DNA from: Taenia hydatigena
Lineage: Eukaryota > Platyhelminthes > Cestoda > Cyclophyllidea > Taeniidae
Direction of reading: 5' to 3'
Assembly: GCA_036345935.2 (NCBI GenBank)
Contig: JADWOT020000010.1
Coordinates: forward strand, 2,732,571-2,796,570
Length of the DNA: 64,000 nucleotides
The notes below the pieces were generated by a model. The model was not told the DNA's origin. It saw nothing but the letters and a program-made list of their open reading frames with translations, and did no database searches. A program made the translations under genes and the position numbers. Below, piece by piece: positions 37,630-50,676 of the stretch (the first letter of the stretch is position 1; the number at the start of each line of letters is the position of its first letter).

Positions 37630-37848
37630 TAACCAGGAGGGATGCTGGATGAGTCAAGTAGGATGGAGTGTCTCGCCAATTTCCTCCAGAGCATTGGTGA
37701 CTTCGAAAGTTCTCCACTGACTGCCGCGACGAAGAATTGGCGTCTATGGTGCATCATACGCTATGGAAATCGATTCATCGGCAATTTTTCTAGTTTAATT
37801 AAATGGGGATGTTACGATGTGCTCTCCAAGAAAATTGGCAGTGGTTAA
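37630..37848 (+). pseudogene. F-box/ARF-like family relic D (C-terminal end)
   Basis: An open frame of 68 codons aligns with residues about 241-303 of the intact exon: SRMECLANFLQSIGDFESSP against SGMDLFMRYAEKLGFAEGSP, and NWRLW against NWRIW. The rest of the family exon is absent upstream, so this is a 5'-truncated relic despite being open. It could alternatively be a retained exon of a diverged gene. Confidence 0.5.
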
Positions 37849-40800
37849 GGCAGAAAGCATACACCAACCGGTAACCCACATAAGCGAAGAAACCATTCAT
37901 GTATTGAAAACAGTGAAGTCTACTTGCGCTATTTTTGTTGTCATTCTTGATCTTGGTAGATAGCCTTGATTAGAATGCCTAGAGAAAGGATTAGAATCGC
38001 CGTCAAGTGTGCCTATTATACATCGTCTTGCTATTCTGCCATACCATGGGGATAGGATTGACAATAAGAGACTTAGGTGAGGCTGATGAGCAATTTTGGG
38101 CAAAGGCGACTATGGTATGGACTAAATAATTAAAAACGCCGGTACGAGAATTGAAAGAATTGGGCTGTAGGAGGTAGTGCTGCTGCAGAGCTAAGTTCAA
38201 GGTTCTATTTATCAGCGAACACATTAGAAACCACGGATTGTGGGTCGCAGCCAAGAATGCGAGTCCATCTTTAAATCATGTAAACCTTTAAAATATGATA
38301 CTATGATCCAGTGAAAAATGTTGTGGTTTGTTCGTAATAATTGGAAGCAACACCAAGCGTAGGCAGGTAAAACGTATGACGCCATTCGGGACAAAATCAA
38401 GCACATTTACTGGTCTCTCTTCTAGTCCATCAGTCCAGACTAAAATTCTTCATCATTCGTACATATGATTTAGGAATGAATGTGAACAGGTGGTAAGCCG
38501 CCATAAACGCTGTGTGTGGGAATATGAGGTAAGGGGTGCGCACTAAGTAGATGATAGAACCTATTTTGGTTTGTTTGCTTTTTGACCTTGAATTTCTCTT
38601 CGTCGTGCGTTTTATCACTCTCTCAATTTGGACCCACCTCCTTCAGTATAATCGTTAATTTTCACTGGGCTTATTGTTAATGTACAAAGCGTTTCAAATC
38701 AGTATTTTTTCCTCTGTAATGAGTAACGTGAGCATTATTGGTAAATGATACAGTTCAAGTAGTAATTAAAATATTTTTGCATTACCATTAAACTGAGCAC
38801 AGTATAAGCTGCACTTCGAGGGCCGCAGGATATCATCGTAAAGCATGGAAGTGCGACGCACCCTTCAGTGCAGACAGTCTCGGGATGCTAGATGCCTCTT
38901 TGTTACTGGAATCACCTTATTCAACAGCCAATTTTATTTTGAGACTTGCGATCAAGCGGTAACTGAGGTCCGAGTCTGCGCTTTTAATTTAAGAAAGAAA
39001 CATCACAAAACTTGGGACTGAATTCTTACTTAACGGTGCACAATGAAAAGTGTCTAATTAGCGCAGCATATATAGACATCGCAACATAACAGCAATTTGG
39101 ATTATTAAAATTTAGGCATGCATTGATTGTTAAAAGAAAACAAAACTAAAATAATAGGCATAAATGGCAATTTTTCCTTTGCAAGTGATGCTTGAGGTTT
39201 CGGCAAAGGCTGTTGAGTAAGTCTCGCTGCTGTGCCACTTTGCCATTTTTAATGGTCACTTTATGTGGATGTTTGGCTAATATGCGCAATGAATTTTTGC
39301 TTTGCTCTATTCCGGCTTCTACTCTAAATGATTCAACTCCATAGCCCGCTCAATAAGCGACTACGTTGTGGGTCCTTATTTACTTTTCATTGGTATCACT
39401 TCCGGGAGATCATCATGTAAATACATCTCCAGTGCCATGTTTTGCCAATCAAACTAAACTAAGAATTCCAGAAGGCATTCGTCATCTTTTGCTATGATTG
39501 CAATGGTTGCCGGTTCCATGCCAATGTGAATCGTAGGAGAAGCTGCAGCCTGATTGTTTTGCGTGGGCTTACACTTAGCCTTCGCTGAAAAAAAGCCAAA
39601 GTTGAACAGCTCTTACGATTAGCCAAGGCATTAACGCCTTCTTAATACAAGTTGAAACCCCAAACATTGCTGGCACATTAGTGTTAGAAGAGTTACGCGT
39701 AATCCGCAACCTAGTTAAATTACTGTCAAATAATTAAAAGTTCATTGGGACGTTTTTTTAAGCCTGGGTGAATTATAACCCCAAGTTGCATCAACGTCAA
39801 GAGAAACACTTTGCCGTTCTCCACGAATTTGATAATACTTCTTAAATAACGCTTATAGCAGGGTCCCAACTTACAAAATAAGAGAATGCGTTTGAAGCAT
39901 CAGTTCAGCGACTACATTCCATGGGGCCTATTACAGCAGCCTCGAAGAATGGCGAAGCGTCCATGTAATGGTTATGTAGTCGTATCCACCGGGTCTATTT
40001 CCTGTGCATTTAGCGAATAGTACTCTGTTACTTGGCAGCAGACCCATAGACCGCGACATCCATGAACAGGGGCGCAATGCATCCAAAACGGTAGCTATTC
40101 ATCAAAATACTCGTGGTTAATTTAAGTAGCAAAGATTTTACGCATTGGCTCTTCCGACTCCGACATCACGCCCTCACTAAATCTGGCAAAATACAAAAGC
40201 ATACAGCTGCTTGTTAAGAACAACACACAATGCGAAAAGAAGGCGCAAATTAGGGTGTACTAGATCCTTTGGAAAACGGATGCTTTAGGTGCGTTTAGAA
40301 TAAAAGTAGGTGATGGTTGTGGGAAGATAGCTGGCAGAGGCGCCTACCAAACCATGCCGATCGGTCAATGCGCTAACAGTGGCGAATGGAGACTGGTTAA
40401 GAGCTCTCACTTGCAGCTTGGAATACTATTGCCAAGACGTGTCTCGTAAAGCCTTTTAATGAGCCTATTTTTGTCGAAAATTTTTGCAACCTTGGGTGAT
40501 ATCAAAGTCTAAAAATGAATAAATAGAAGTGGACTGAGGAAATTAAAGATAATCAGTTAAATAGAGGATACCAGAATCTACCAGTCTAGGTGTCAGACTT
40601 AATGGGAATGTTATTGGTAAAGTAATTTGCGTCGTGGGAGAGTGGAAGTGCATTAACCGCTGTGTGGTCCGGTCAGCACGAAGTCTAATCACAGCACACT
40701 TTACACTCCTTTGTACGAGGAGCAGGAAAAATGCCGGCAGAATGATGCCGACATGTAAAGACAAGTAGCCATACCAGGGGGAGTAGCTGTGTGTGTTGTC

Positions 40801-41408
40801 TGGATGAGCCAAATTCGAAAGAGATAGCAAAAATTATTGACCCGAAAATAAGATGTTGCTTAACCTTGGGTTGCAGCATTGCGAAAACTCGATAAATCGT
40901 GTTGACTGCAACGGGATCGAGGGTTCGGGCTGCCTGCGTCATTCTATCCCTTAAGCGATTATTCAAACCTTAAGGAATTGGGATTTTTAAGCAAATTTTG
41001 TTCACCTGTAGGAATCATCTCTCGACATTTTACGGCTTTATTAAGATACGATAAATCGAAAGGTGATAATATGTTGGTTTGCATGAAAGTGAACCGCCTC
41101 TGCTTGAATCTGGTGGCCATGTGTATGCCTGTGCCCATCCTGATAAGTTCTCATCTCAGGTATTTGGGCGGCACTAGCAAAAAGATACGTGATCGCAGGA
41201 TATTTTTAATTATCGGAGAGTGCTAAAGATCAGATCGGGCAGTCTTCCGCTGCCATAAAGCTTAACTGAACTTTGACTTACCGTAATGAATATCACACAG
41301 CCTATTCTTAAGTCCCATAGGCCAATCTGGGAGGATCGGTGAGGACTACAACACACGCGAACGTCGGCGAATTAGCTGCGGGAAGAAAAGTGATTAAAGG
41401 AAATTAGG
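37849..41408. other. Intergenic stretch
   Basis: No supportable gene. Frames at 40543-40966 minus have a hydrophobic stretch but no homologue or splice support. Confidence 0.4.
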
Positions 41409-41768
41409 ATGGGAAGGCATTCTGTGTTCTTCGACATGTTGCACATCATCCAAACATGCAGATACACTAACCGCTTGATACCAGCATCAGCAGAACTCAG
41501 CTCGCGTTTTTCAGACTATAGTCTGGTCATAATCTGGATCACTAAAAGTGCGAGGAAAGATATACAGAGCCCAATAAATGGCACTGTACAAAGACCATGG
41601 CTCATGTGTGTCTTACGGTATGTGGGTATAGGTAATCGCAATAACTTCTCAAGAGTCGATGCGATAGTACGCCTTGCGCCTAAATCCACACGGAATGTGT
41701 TGGAGCTTTCGGCACCTAGCAAATCTGCGAATGCTATTGGACGACTGTCAGTTGGAAGAGTTCATTGA
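41409..41768 (+). pseudogene. Possible highly diverged F-box/ARF-like family relic
   Basis: A 119-codon frame whose second half, VDAIVRLAPKSTRNVLEL, resembles LNAIVMTLSPKQTFGIVI of the intact family exon. The preceding segment also aligns loosely. The DNA similarity is short (around GATGCGATAGT and GCGCCTAAA). The match may be chance; I rate it below the other relics. No other family is recognised for it. Confidence 0.22.
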
Positions 41769-42008
41769 TGATGCCTGGCAATTTTGATATTCTGTAGACG
41801 CTGATGTATTCAACTTTATGAATAGCCGCTTTAAGAACATTTCGCGTGCCTGACTTTGCTGCACTAGTCCTTAACTATGGACCCTTATTTTTAAGTGCAT
41901 AAGTTATCTTTAAATGCAAAGTAAAATGGTATGCAATTTTGAAGAACCAGACTTGAGCTCTACAAGTGAGATCGGCTTATGTAATCAACGCTACGAAGGT
42001 TGCAACTG

Positions 42009-43217
42009 ATAATTTGTCACCAAAACACGGAATAAATGAGAGAATGTCAGGGCACGAAGAGGGCAGAGAGTAAGACTGTAGAAATGCCAATTGTGTCAAT
42101 AAGGAGATGCTCAGTGATTGTGCACTAATACAATCCTCAATTTCAGAGGTCTAGAGAAACTATCAATGCATAGAAACGTGGCCCCAGATGCTTCAACTGG
42201 AAGTTTGACAGATAAGATGGAATACAGGAGAAAGGTAATCCAATCACTTATTACCAACTCAGAAGACAAGATCGAATTCCTAGCGGCGATAAGGATATGT
42301 GTGATTTTTCACTTATCACTTATGTCCAAAAATCGCTGGTATTTAACCTACTTGTTTTATTCCATCAGTTATCATTAAAGGATGCTCGAGAACAATGGTT
42401 TTCGACTAAATTACATCTACAATGGAAGGGCCATCAAGAATCCCTTCATAGGTGATCGAAGAACGCAGCTGCGATGCCTCCTGGATTTGTTCTGTATACA
42501 GCTGTGGCAATCACATCCTATGAGAAGAAAATAATATATCATGTGGTAATGCTCAAATTAGCGTGCTATTGTTTCCCTCTGAGAACAATTTCCGTGTCTG
42601 CACTTTGCTTAGTTCCTTGCTTTGATTTGCTGTGAAAGGTGAAGAGGAGGCTAACATTGGGCACAAATGTACAGCATGCGGTGCAGAACATAACGACTTG
42701 AATATGATGCGCCAGCACCTGCTGTCGCACAGCAAATGCAAGTTCTACTTGTGTGTACGTTGCCTCGAGGGCTACAACACGCCTTTAGGAATGGATCGTC
42801 ACATCATGACACACAGTGTTAAGGTTTGATTGAGGCCAATGTCCTCTGTCTTCCCAGTAAATCCAACAGATCATGCTTTATATGTTCTTTAGTTACAGAA
42901 CATAGCACCAGGCTACGTGCATCAGTGAAAAACTTCCAGATAGATTGAGAGATCCTAAGGACTTAGAGCCTCCTCAATCTCCTATGCGCAAAGAGCAGAT
43001 AAGATGCCCTTCTTAAGAAAGGCCCAGGAAAGATTACCGTTGCTTTGTTTGCGGACTCACTCTCGGCCGCTTGGATGTAGTGTTATTACACACAGAATAC
43101 GAGCATCCAAATGAACGAGGTGTACTTGACCGTTTGCGTCATGATCTCCTCTGTGCTTCTCTCAATGTTGGTGCTGATGGGGGAGAGAATGCTCCAAATC
43201 CTGCCAGCCTGTCCTAG
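42009..43217 (+). pseudogene. C2H2 zinc-finger family, copy 3 (best-preserved finger exons)
   Basis: Exons: E1 about 42009-42069, E2 42149-42294, E3 42379-42493, E4 42639-42818, E5 about 42899-43217. Introns are 79, 84, 145 and about 80 bases. E3 is fully open, with RRTQLRCLLDLFC. E4 has both C2H2 fingers complete (CTACGAEHNDLNMMRQHLLSH, then CVRCLEGYNTPLGMDRH). E5 has an intact third finger, CFVCGLTLGRLDVVLLH, and an open tail to the stop. Lesions are a lost start and a TAA in E1, GT to AT at the E2 donor, an E3 acceptor changed from TAG to TAA, a lost GTGAG donor after E4, and a TAA in E5 before its finger. Protein-coding parts look better kept than splice sites, which hints at fairly recent loss. 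Confidence 0.72.
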
Positions 43218-44698
43218 AAGAAGAACAACTTTTAGTGCTACTACGCATAAAGCAGAAAGCTCTTCGTAATGACTTTATCAAATTAAAAGTTCGCGCTGCA
43301 TACATTGTAAGCAAAGGGCGAAGTCTGCTTATTCAAGAAGTTTTCATTTATTCCATTTGAAATCCATCTGCTGAGCTTTTCCATTTATGTAACTTCTTGG
43401 TTGGTGGATGGGTTACTATACCTTGTTTAAGAGCCTTTGGATGCATGCAGCCAGTGAATTCCCGTATGCTTGGGACAAAGTAAAGCCTAGTTAAAAAAAT
43501 AACGACTAATTATAAGTGAAACCCAGCAACGACTTTCCACAGTTGCTGTTGTGTATAATGACTGAGGTGATGTTAGAGGCTATCGTCAGGTGGTTCACGA
43601 AATGAAATAGGATGGGTGGAAATTATCCTTTGCATTGCATGCACAAATATACTCATGTGAAATACGCAAAGTTCATCAAATCGTTTCTAGGATTCGAGCC
43701 AAAACTGCACGAACGTCTACACTGGTCTGGCATCGTGGTTAGTGGTTGAACAATTTAGCAATAACAATCAACTTGCAACATATCTTTACCGCTGAAGGCG
43801 AAAATTAACAGGGATACGCCGAAAAATGCAGCCCGTAGGGTGAGAAAATGAGCAACCACTTTTAGTTTGCAAAAGTAAGACACAATGCAAATCGGTTTTC
43901 TGATTCATAGGAGGGGTGTGTCTCATCGCGGAAGAGGCTGTATTAACATTTACCAAAATACCTGTCTCTTACTGCGGATTAGCTGAAGTCCAGATCAACA
44001 CAAATTTAGCAAAACTGTGACCCACGAAGTTCACCAAGACTTCGCAGACATTTAGTGAGATCAGGTTACTGTAAATGTAACAAAAATATAGACTTATAGA
44101 AGATTGGAATCCAGATTTGGTCCAAGTAAAGTGTGAAGTGTTCTGGACTAAGGTCTGAAAATGACTCTCTGCCACGCTGCCACATTGTCACACTCTGCGC
44201 GACTACATTGCTCATAACTGTGCAAAAGCATGCTTATGGAGAGGCGACTGTCCATGGTCAGTACAGGCAAAATGTGACCGGTGAGAATTGAAAGATTCGC
44301 ACCAAGACATTCAAATGCTTGGCCCTAGCAGCAATTGCTCCTGTTACGTAGGCAAGACTGAAAAAAAAAGGACGATGTTGCATAGAATCGCTTCAGGATT
44401 ATGAAGTTGGGTGTTTTTATGCATCAAGGGTGAACGACGAACGCTACCAAAGGTGGCCTGAGCACTACTGTAACACTTCTCTACGTGAAGTTCATTTTAT
44501 GCCTCAGCCGTTAGGTCACCATCCACCAGCAATATGCATTCCCCTCCACAGCCTCCTACTAATCTCAATTTAGTAGGGCTCGCTTTACGACTCAAAGGAC
44601 TCATTCGTGAATTCATAAAATTTGCCAACCTCTTTTATAAATTGTATGTGGCATATACCATATGTAGCATGGGGTATACATAATATATGCAGTATTCC
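43218..44698. other. Intergenic stretch
   Basis: No supportable gene. A tRNA A-box-like segment near 43730 is rejected below. Confidence 0.45.
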
Positions 44699-44724
44699 AA
44701 GTTGGAAGAGGATTCTTCCAACTT
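44699..44724. repeat. Perfect hairpin, 11-base stem, 4-base loop
   Basis: AAGTTGGAAGA and TCTTCCAACTT flank GGAT. It lies in non-coding DNA after an AT-rich, partly palindromic stretch (TATACCATATG and GGTATACATAATATATGC). The short tetraloop and perfect stem make it a good candidate for RNA or cruciform structure. Confidence 0.65.
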
Positions 44725-45902
44725 AACCATGCTCCACTCTCCACTGTCAACAAATTAACTGATGGGCATAGCTTGACAGGCACCCTTTTTGAGCTGCTCT
44801 TTTTATATTATTCACATACTTCTATTCAAAATGCTTCTAAAGCCATCCGTTCTCTAGAAAACCAGACAAACTCTTATTCGTGTCTTCTCTTCACCATTGC
44901 ATGTAGCTTTCAATGAGGAGCTGTTAACTTTTGTAATTTGTCAGATTTTGTCGGAAACGTGATGCTGGATTCGGAATGGCCAATGTGTAAAACTTTGCTA
45001 AATAAATTTAGTAAGGGTAGTGTAATGAGTAACAACCGTCTTGGTTGCATTACGCATCTGTGAAGAATGTCGAGGTTTATGGGTGTGCCGGTAGGTATCG
45101 TAGTGACATTCTGTAGAAAGCACGGAGGACGGACTCGATAGCTACGACTGCAAAACCATTGCACGGATGCTTCACAATTCTGCAAGGCTGTTGTAATAGC
45201 TACCATGGAACCGCTTACAATCTATCATCTGCTGATTGTTGTAAACGTCATAAAATTGTGTACCGCCAACTGCCTATAGAGTTTTGATGGCTTCCATTGC
45301 TCCTCACCGACTGCTTTGTTGGCAAAATAACAACTATGTTGCATTAAATTGTATAAGTTGAGTTTTACTGGCAAATTTTTTAGTCTGCATATGATCTCTT
45401 ACGGAGGAATCGATAGGATCGGAGTTGCCGGAACACACCTCTCGGTGGCCAAAAGCACATCACCTAATTGCTAATGAATCCAACAGCATTAAGTCTTGCA
45501 ACTATTTCCCCTTTGGCCTTACCAAGAGTGCTTTGGGGAAGCTGCGACTATGCCTGCTGGTGTGATGGCTACAAATCTCCGCATTTCGCTATCATATGGA
45601 AATGGGACTTGTCTTTTCCTGAATAAATGGTTTATTGGGCACATTTTTCTTCAGTCAGTAGTACAGGGATTTAGCAGTTTGAGGCCCTTACGTACGTTGT
45701 CATTATTCTGACCTTGTCAATGAAGCTTCACTCATACACGATGTCTTAAAAAATTGTACTAATTGCAAGGCATTGATCGGGCTAGAACCGCTGTTGAGGA
45801 TCTTGTCTAAGTGACAGAGCCTACTGCCCTCACCACAAGGCAGACAAAAGCAGCACCCTAAGGGAAGGAATGCCTTTCATTCATCAAGTGTCACAGCAAA
45901 GT
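44725..45902. other. Intergenic stretch
   Basis: Only short open frames without recognisable motifs. Confidence 0.45.
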
Positions 45903-46042
45903 GTATTATAGACTCTTTAATTTTCCTCCAATTCACATTTTGTAACTATAGCTATCGTAGACGTGCCATGTTCGCCAAATACTTTGCACAGTTTTCATAG
46001 GATAGCCATCAATGAGACCGGGTTTCTCCGCATACCGCATAA
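45903..46042 (-). pseudogene. F-box/ARF-like family relic E (internally deleted C-terminus)
   Basis: The minus strand reads MRYAEKPGLIDGY, then IWRTWHV, matching MRYAEKLGFAEGS and NWRIWHV of the intact exon. The DNA then jumps to the segment matching the extreme 3' end (TTGGAGGAAAATTAAAGAG against TTGGAGGAGAATGCAAGAA). The ITKRRDIFEW part is therefore deleted, and an in-frame TAA appears. Homology stops near 46055. Confidence 0.6.
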
Positions 46043-48466
46043 AGACTTACCAATGCGAGACGCAGACAAATTTGTGAGGACATATTCCATTCCTAGAAAT
46101 AGTACCATTAGCATTTTAGCATTAGTTAACCCTATGGTTATTTGTTCTCAAATGTTGGCTTAGAAGTGCCCTGAGAATTCCCTAAGTGACGATCTGTACA
46201 CTGTGTACTTGATGCACGCAAAATTTTCCTGGTTGACTATCGCGACTGTACCACCCGTTGAGCAGAATCGACAAATTTAAAATGAGATGAGGCCAGAATG
46301 AAGGTGGGTAGAGTAGAGTCATGTTTGTAAAGGCTTTGCCAACATTAGCAATTGTTGAGTATCGAACCGATGATTCTGACGTCCCTCGTCCCATTCATTT
46401 CTCTAATTTGCACTAAGCGCTACTAAAAACGGATTATTAAGATGACAAAGAAGGTCAAGCTTTGCCCTTTTAAAGAGAAAATCACGTTCTACAGATTCAT
46501 GAATAGCAAAACTCTGCAGCGATACCTGTTATGTTTAGTCATTCTTCTCTGCCTTTTACTCATCGGATACGGACATTTTAGTGCATTCAGCGCAGGCTTA
46601 AATCAAATTCTTGTATATTTTTATATACTTGTATACATGTATATGACTACAGAAATTTATATTCGTGAACGCATACATATTGTCATCATTATTATAAGTA
46701 TACGTTTGCACACGTATGTATTTTAAGCAGATATGTGTTATTAATTTATGCGATTAGCAAACAAGGTGAAATGGTGAGGTCACATGCTTTGTCTACTACA
46801 AGACAAAATTAAACTTGCAGGTGTTGTACTTTTACTCCTGAAACCCGCACGGAATGTGTCGAACGATTTGGTAACCAACTAACATGCAAGCCCTACTAGT
46901 AGCAGCCAGTGGAAATAGGTTATTGACACTACCAAATAGTTTTGGTGATCTGTCATTTCGGATCTATTTGTCTTCATGCACATTACGACTGGAAACACTT
47001 TGGTGCTCTAATTTTGCCTATTAGTCTTTAACTATGCAAGCGCACCCACGTTTGTGAGAGCGCTATGCGTCGCAAATGGATTGGTTTAAGCTCAACACAC
47101 TGATTCTACTTTTAGTAAAAATTGCAGCAAAATGCCCTTTCAGCGAATTGCTGAACAGAATTAGGCTGTGCATCCCTGCTAAAATCCTGAAGATGCGATC
47201 ATTCTTCATCAGCTTTGCCTTTTTGACTGCAAGCTACAACTCAGTGAGAAACAAACTTATCAAAAGCCGTTACTCAATGCAGCATTAATCAGGCAGATAA
47301 CAACGTCTCACGCGACAGTATCCTTGACAGGCGAAGGCGCAGAATCACCAAATTAGTAAATGACTCAGCAATTTCATGTCTTTATTCATGTGCTGCTTCT
47401 CATTGATCCAAGCTAATGCATAACCCATAATTTAATGATCCTGATGGGCGGAGTGGTATGAGACTCAGAGCGTGTGCAATGAACGGGGAACGCGTCACAT
47501 TACAACATGTTTCCGGCATTCTTCTTTTGGTTTTACTAAAGTTTGTCACAGTGAAGCCAAAAATTGGTTGACTTCAGGCAGAATAAATTATCTGTCGCTT
47601 GTACTTAACATAAATCGTTTCAAGTATTTTCACATTTTGTGAATAGACCTCGTCTAAAATGCTTTAAATCAACCGCCTTTTTGGAAGATACAAATGCACT
47701 TTCTGATTAAATTAGGACGCGCTTTTACTTCAACACCAAATTTGACATTTGAAGCGTCTAGCAGGGCATGTACAACCTGCTTACTTTGACAATACTGACT
47801 AGGACAAAAGCAGTAACAGCCGATAAAGCTCATCTTATATTTCACTTCTACCTTCTGTAAAGCACAGAGTCCGACTCATTTCCCTGTGAGACAAGTTACT
47901 GCAGACCATTAGAGAGAACTGGAACAGACAAATGAACGTTTGCAATCTTAGTTTTGACAAATGTTTTAATGCTCGACCACTAGTCGGACATTATTACTGT
48001 ATCCTAGCCTCTAACCATTCGACCCGCTGATGAGACGTGATGCAACGCAATGCAATGCGATTTAAGGCACGTTTATGTTTTGAGATCAGATTTGTCCCTT
48101 CTCAGAGCTTATATGTTTTCGTTCCAGAATGCTTTTTCCAAACGAGTTATCGTTTTATGTAGGAGAAATATAGGACAGACGTGAAACTCACCAAAAGCCT
48201 ACAAATTTGGCAGAATTAATAGCGCCCGGCAAAAATTTATTCAAACGATCCATGCCACATGTCTACAAAGTTGAAAAGACTAAGCTGAAACTATAAGCAG
48301 CTATTGTGAGATATGTTCAGTGGACAAAAGAATACTTACAGAGATGGTCTGAACGTATGTGTACTTGCAATGCATCCATTGTGGGTTAATCGGCAAAGCA
48401 TTCCGTACAGTAAAGGCGTGCTTCTGATTCCCCTATTCTTTGGGATGAAGTAAGGTAAAATAAGGA
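46043..48466. other. Intergenic stretch
   Basis: A 94-codon frame at 46442-46726 plus has a run of hydrophobic residues (LLCLVILLCLLLIGYG), but its second half is AT-driven low complexity. I do not call it a gene. Confidence 0.4.
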
Positions 48467-48694
48467 TTAGGCATTTGTATGGGAGGCTAAAGCTTTGACA
48501 AAAAGGCAGAACAAATCAAGTTTAATAGAAAATGGACATGACAACTCACAAATATGCGTCTTGATGAAGTGATCGAGGAGCAGATTTAATGGTTGAATCT
48601 GTGCGCCGCACATGAGACACACGTTATGATTCGAGGCTATTTTAAGGTTTAAAAGAAAACGCATTTTCAAGTTCATTAAAAGTGCATGAAACAA
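48467..48694 (-). pseudogene. Lone C2H2 finger exon related to E5 of the zinc-finger family
   Basis: The frame contains CLMCGAQIQPLNLLLDHFIKTH, a C-x2-C-x12-H-x4-H finger with the same Leu spacing as E5 of the four copies (for example CSVCGSTFDYLNLILSH). A plausible acceptor (TTAAAATAG) lies before it. A strong donor, GTGAGT, follows about three codons after the last His, so the real exon is probably about 48550-48642. No E1-E4 relatives are seen nearby. It may be a fragment or an exon of another zinc-finger gene. Confidence 0.42.
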
Positions 48695-50297
48695 GACTAA
48701 CGCAGAAGTTTTAAAACTGCTCTAACTTTCTTGATGCATTAAAGCCGACGCAATAGTTTGGCGGTGTGTTGAGCAAACCGGACAACGCGCACGTCTGAAT
48801 TCTGAAAAGTCAAAGTGTGCTTAGAGTAAGATGTTGAAACTCCATAGGTGACTGCCAAAATAATTGCTGAGAATGGCAGGGATTCATCTAACTCGACTAC
48901 TTACTAAGCGAGTAATTGCATTTAGATCAAATTAAAAGTCAGTCAAGTCGACATGCTTTAACTGTTAATGATCTTCCTTCAGACTCATATGAATAGACGT
49001 GCAGATTACCAGGCACAGAAATGCACAATTTCATGCATGTGCATTGGCATGCACAGGTATGAGTGTAAACGGAAAAGGGCATTATAAAATTAAAGAAAGC
49101 ATACCTCGATGCTTGCAAAACAGGTGTGCTAAGTAAAGGATGACGGTATTTAATGACATTTGAGGGGCTCTTTGCTGATAGCGATGAAGGTCTGCGCTGA
49201 ATTCACTCTGAGAAGAAACGCGCCAATTGATTCCGCTCTTAAATTATAATTGCATTAAAACAGATGAGCATTAGTTAACTATAAACCAGGCAATGCAGAT
49301 GCTTGAGCAAAGGCTACTGCGATTCGTCGGATTCGTTGCTGATTATATTTCTATAACTATTTGCAAAACTTATTTCTACCCCTTCTAGTTGAGAAATTAT
49401 TGGATAGAAAAAACCTCTCATTCTGACATGCATTTTCGATGTTTTTATTTTAATACATGTGCAATGAAATCTCATTGCCTCATTATCACTTTGACTGGAA
49501 GAAGTGTTTTACTGAGTTGCAAAGCACTGGAATGGAGGGCGGAGAAACAATTTGTCCATTTCATTCAACCAGACCAATATTTGGGTAGAGACTCAGTGCG
49601 CGCGCTAATTGCTAAACACTCGTAGAGGGAGGTGCCGATTCGCACTGCTTGTGGTGTATTCGAAGTGGGGGAATCGTTTTTGATTAATATGCACTTCCGC
49701 TATGAAATTGCCCTATTCAAAGAGAGATGACCAATCCTCACGTTTTTAATGGATGCTTAGATCACCAACATGATCTGTCAAACCTTGGAAGGATGAATCA
49801 CTAAAACTCGATTCCCCTCTGAATTATGATGCATTAAAGCAGAAATGGATTAGTGATTTCGTCTACACTTTACACCGTAGAAAGGATCCTTCTTGATGTT
49901 GATGGTTCTTTTCGCATGATTCTATCATTACGTCTAGTTATAGATGCGCCTCGTGGCTAGCAAAATGCTATGTCTCTGAATCCGTCTCCCAAACTGGGTG
50001 ATAGTTAACATAGTACAGAATTGTCAGTGGAAATGGGTGAGTTCACCTTCGAATATCTTCCTAACCTCATTGAATTAGGATAATTGGCACTGATGGATCG
50101 TAGATACTGTCCTTTACAGCAGAGTAGGTTGTGTTAACCGGCCCCGAAAGTTGACCAAGGAAAGCGGTGGGAGCAGCAGAGATTTGTTACTTAACCTCAA
50201 CTGTGTCCTGCCCGAGGCTACATTTTTATGCCATAGAATTTCAAAAAGTCCTTATTTTATGCATGACCCGACCACAAAAGTGCTTTTACATCTAACA
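48695..50297. other. Intergenic stretch
   Basis: No gene seen. Two short related segments (near 49225-49275 and 49808-49855, both around GCATTAAARCAGA) hint at an old repeat. Confidence 0.35.
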
Positions 50298-50610
50298 TGA
50301 TGTCAAACCGTGTTTAATGCTCCGTCATTGCATCATTAGCTTATATAGCGAATCATAACTCCTCCTAAGCATTCGTAATTATTGCATATAATCTGTACAA
50401 TAAACTTTATTCCTGTACAGCAGTCTACCAACATTTAATTGCCAAGATGACCTTGATTTGATTACTGTGGCTTATTGCTGCATGAATAGAGCTTCAATAT
50501 TGACTTTCGACGTTTTCGACCATTTAATCTATCCTACACTGCGCTCAGGACTTTACTATTTCGTCATCAGACATCTGAATAGGCTGAAATCGCGCTCAGT
50601 AGTCCATTGT
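50298..50610 (+). mobile_element. Reverse-transcriptase-like relic, copy 1
   Basis: It is similar over about 300 bases to 61630-61930. One shared frame gives ILTFDVFDHLIYPTLRSGL here and ILILDSFDSVNYPSLSLRL there. This resembles the FxDxxxAFDSVxxxxL motif of non-LTR retrotransposon reverse transcriptases, though three residues shorter between the two Asp. Stops interrupt the frame. The repeat relationship is firmer than the identity. Confidence 0.35.
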
Positions 50611-50676
50611 AAATTAATTTGTCCCTTTAAATGACAATAAAATGAAGTAAAACTCTGCCCAGAAGTGCAATTTGCG

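Noticed and set aside
43722..43755. tRNA A-box-like TGGTTAGTGG
   Set aside because: No B box follows at suitable distance and no cloverleaf can be drawn.
46442..46726. 94-codon frame with a hydrophobic segment
   Set aside because: The second half is AT-driven low complexity; no homologue or splice sites support it.
47447..47500. Segment GGCGGAGTGGTATGAGAC resembling the 5' end of a Leu or Ser tRNA
   Set aside because: No matching 3' acceptor or T arm is present.
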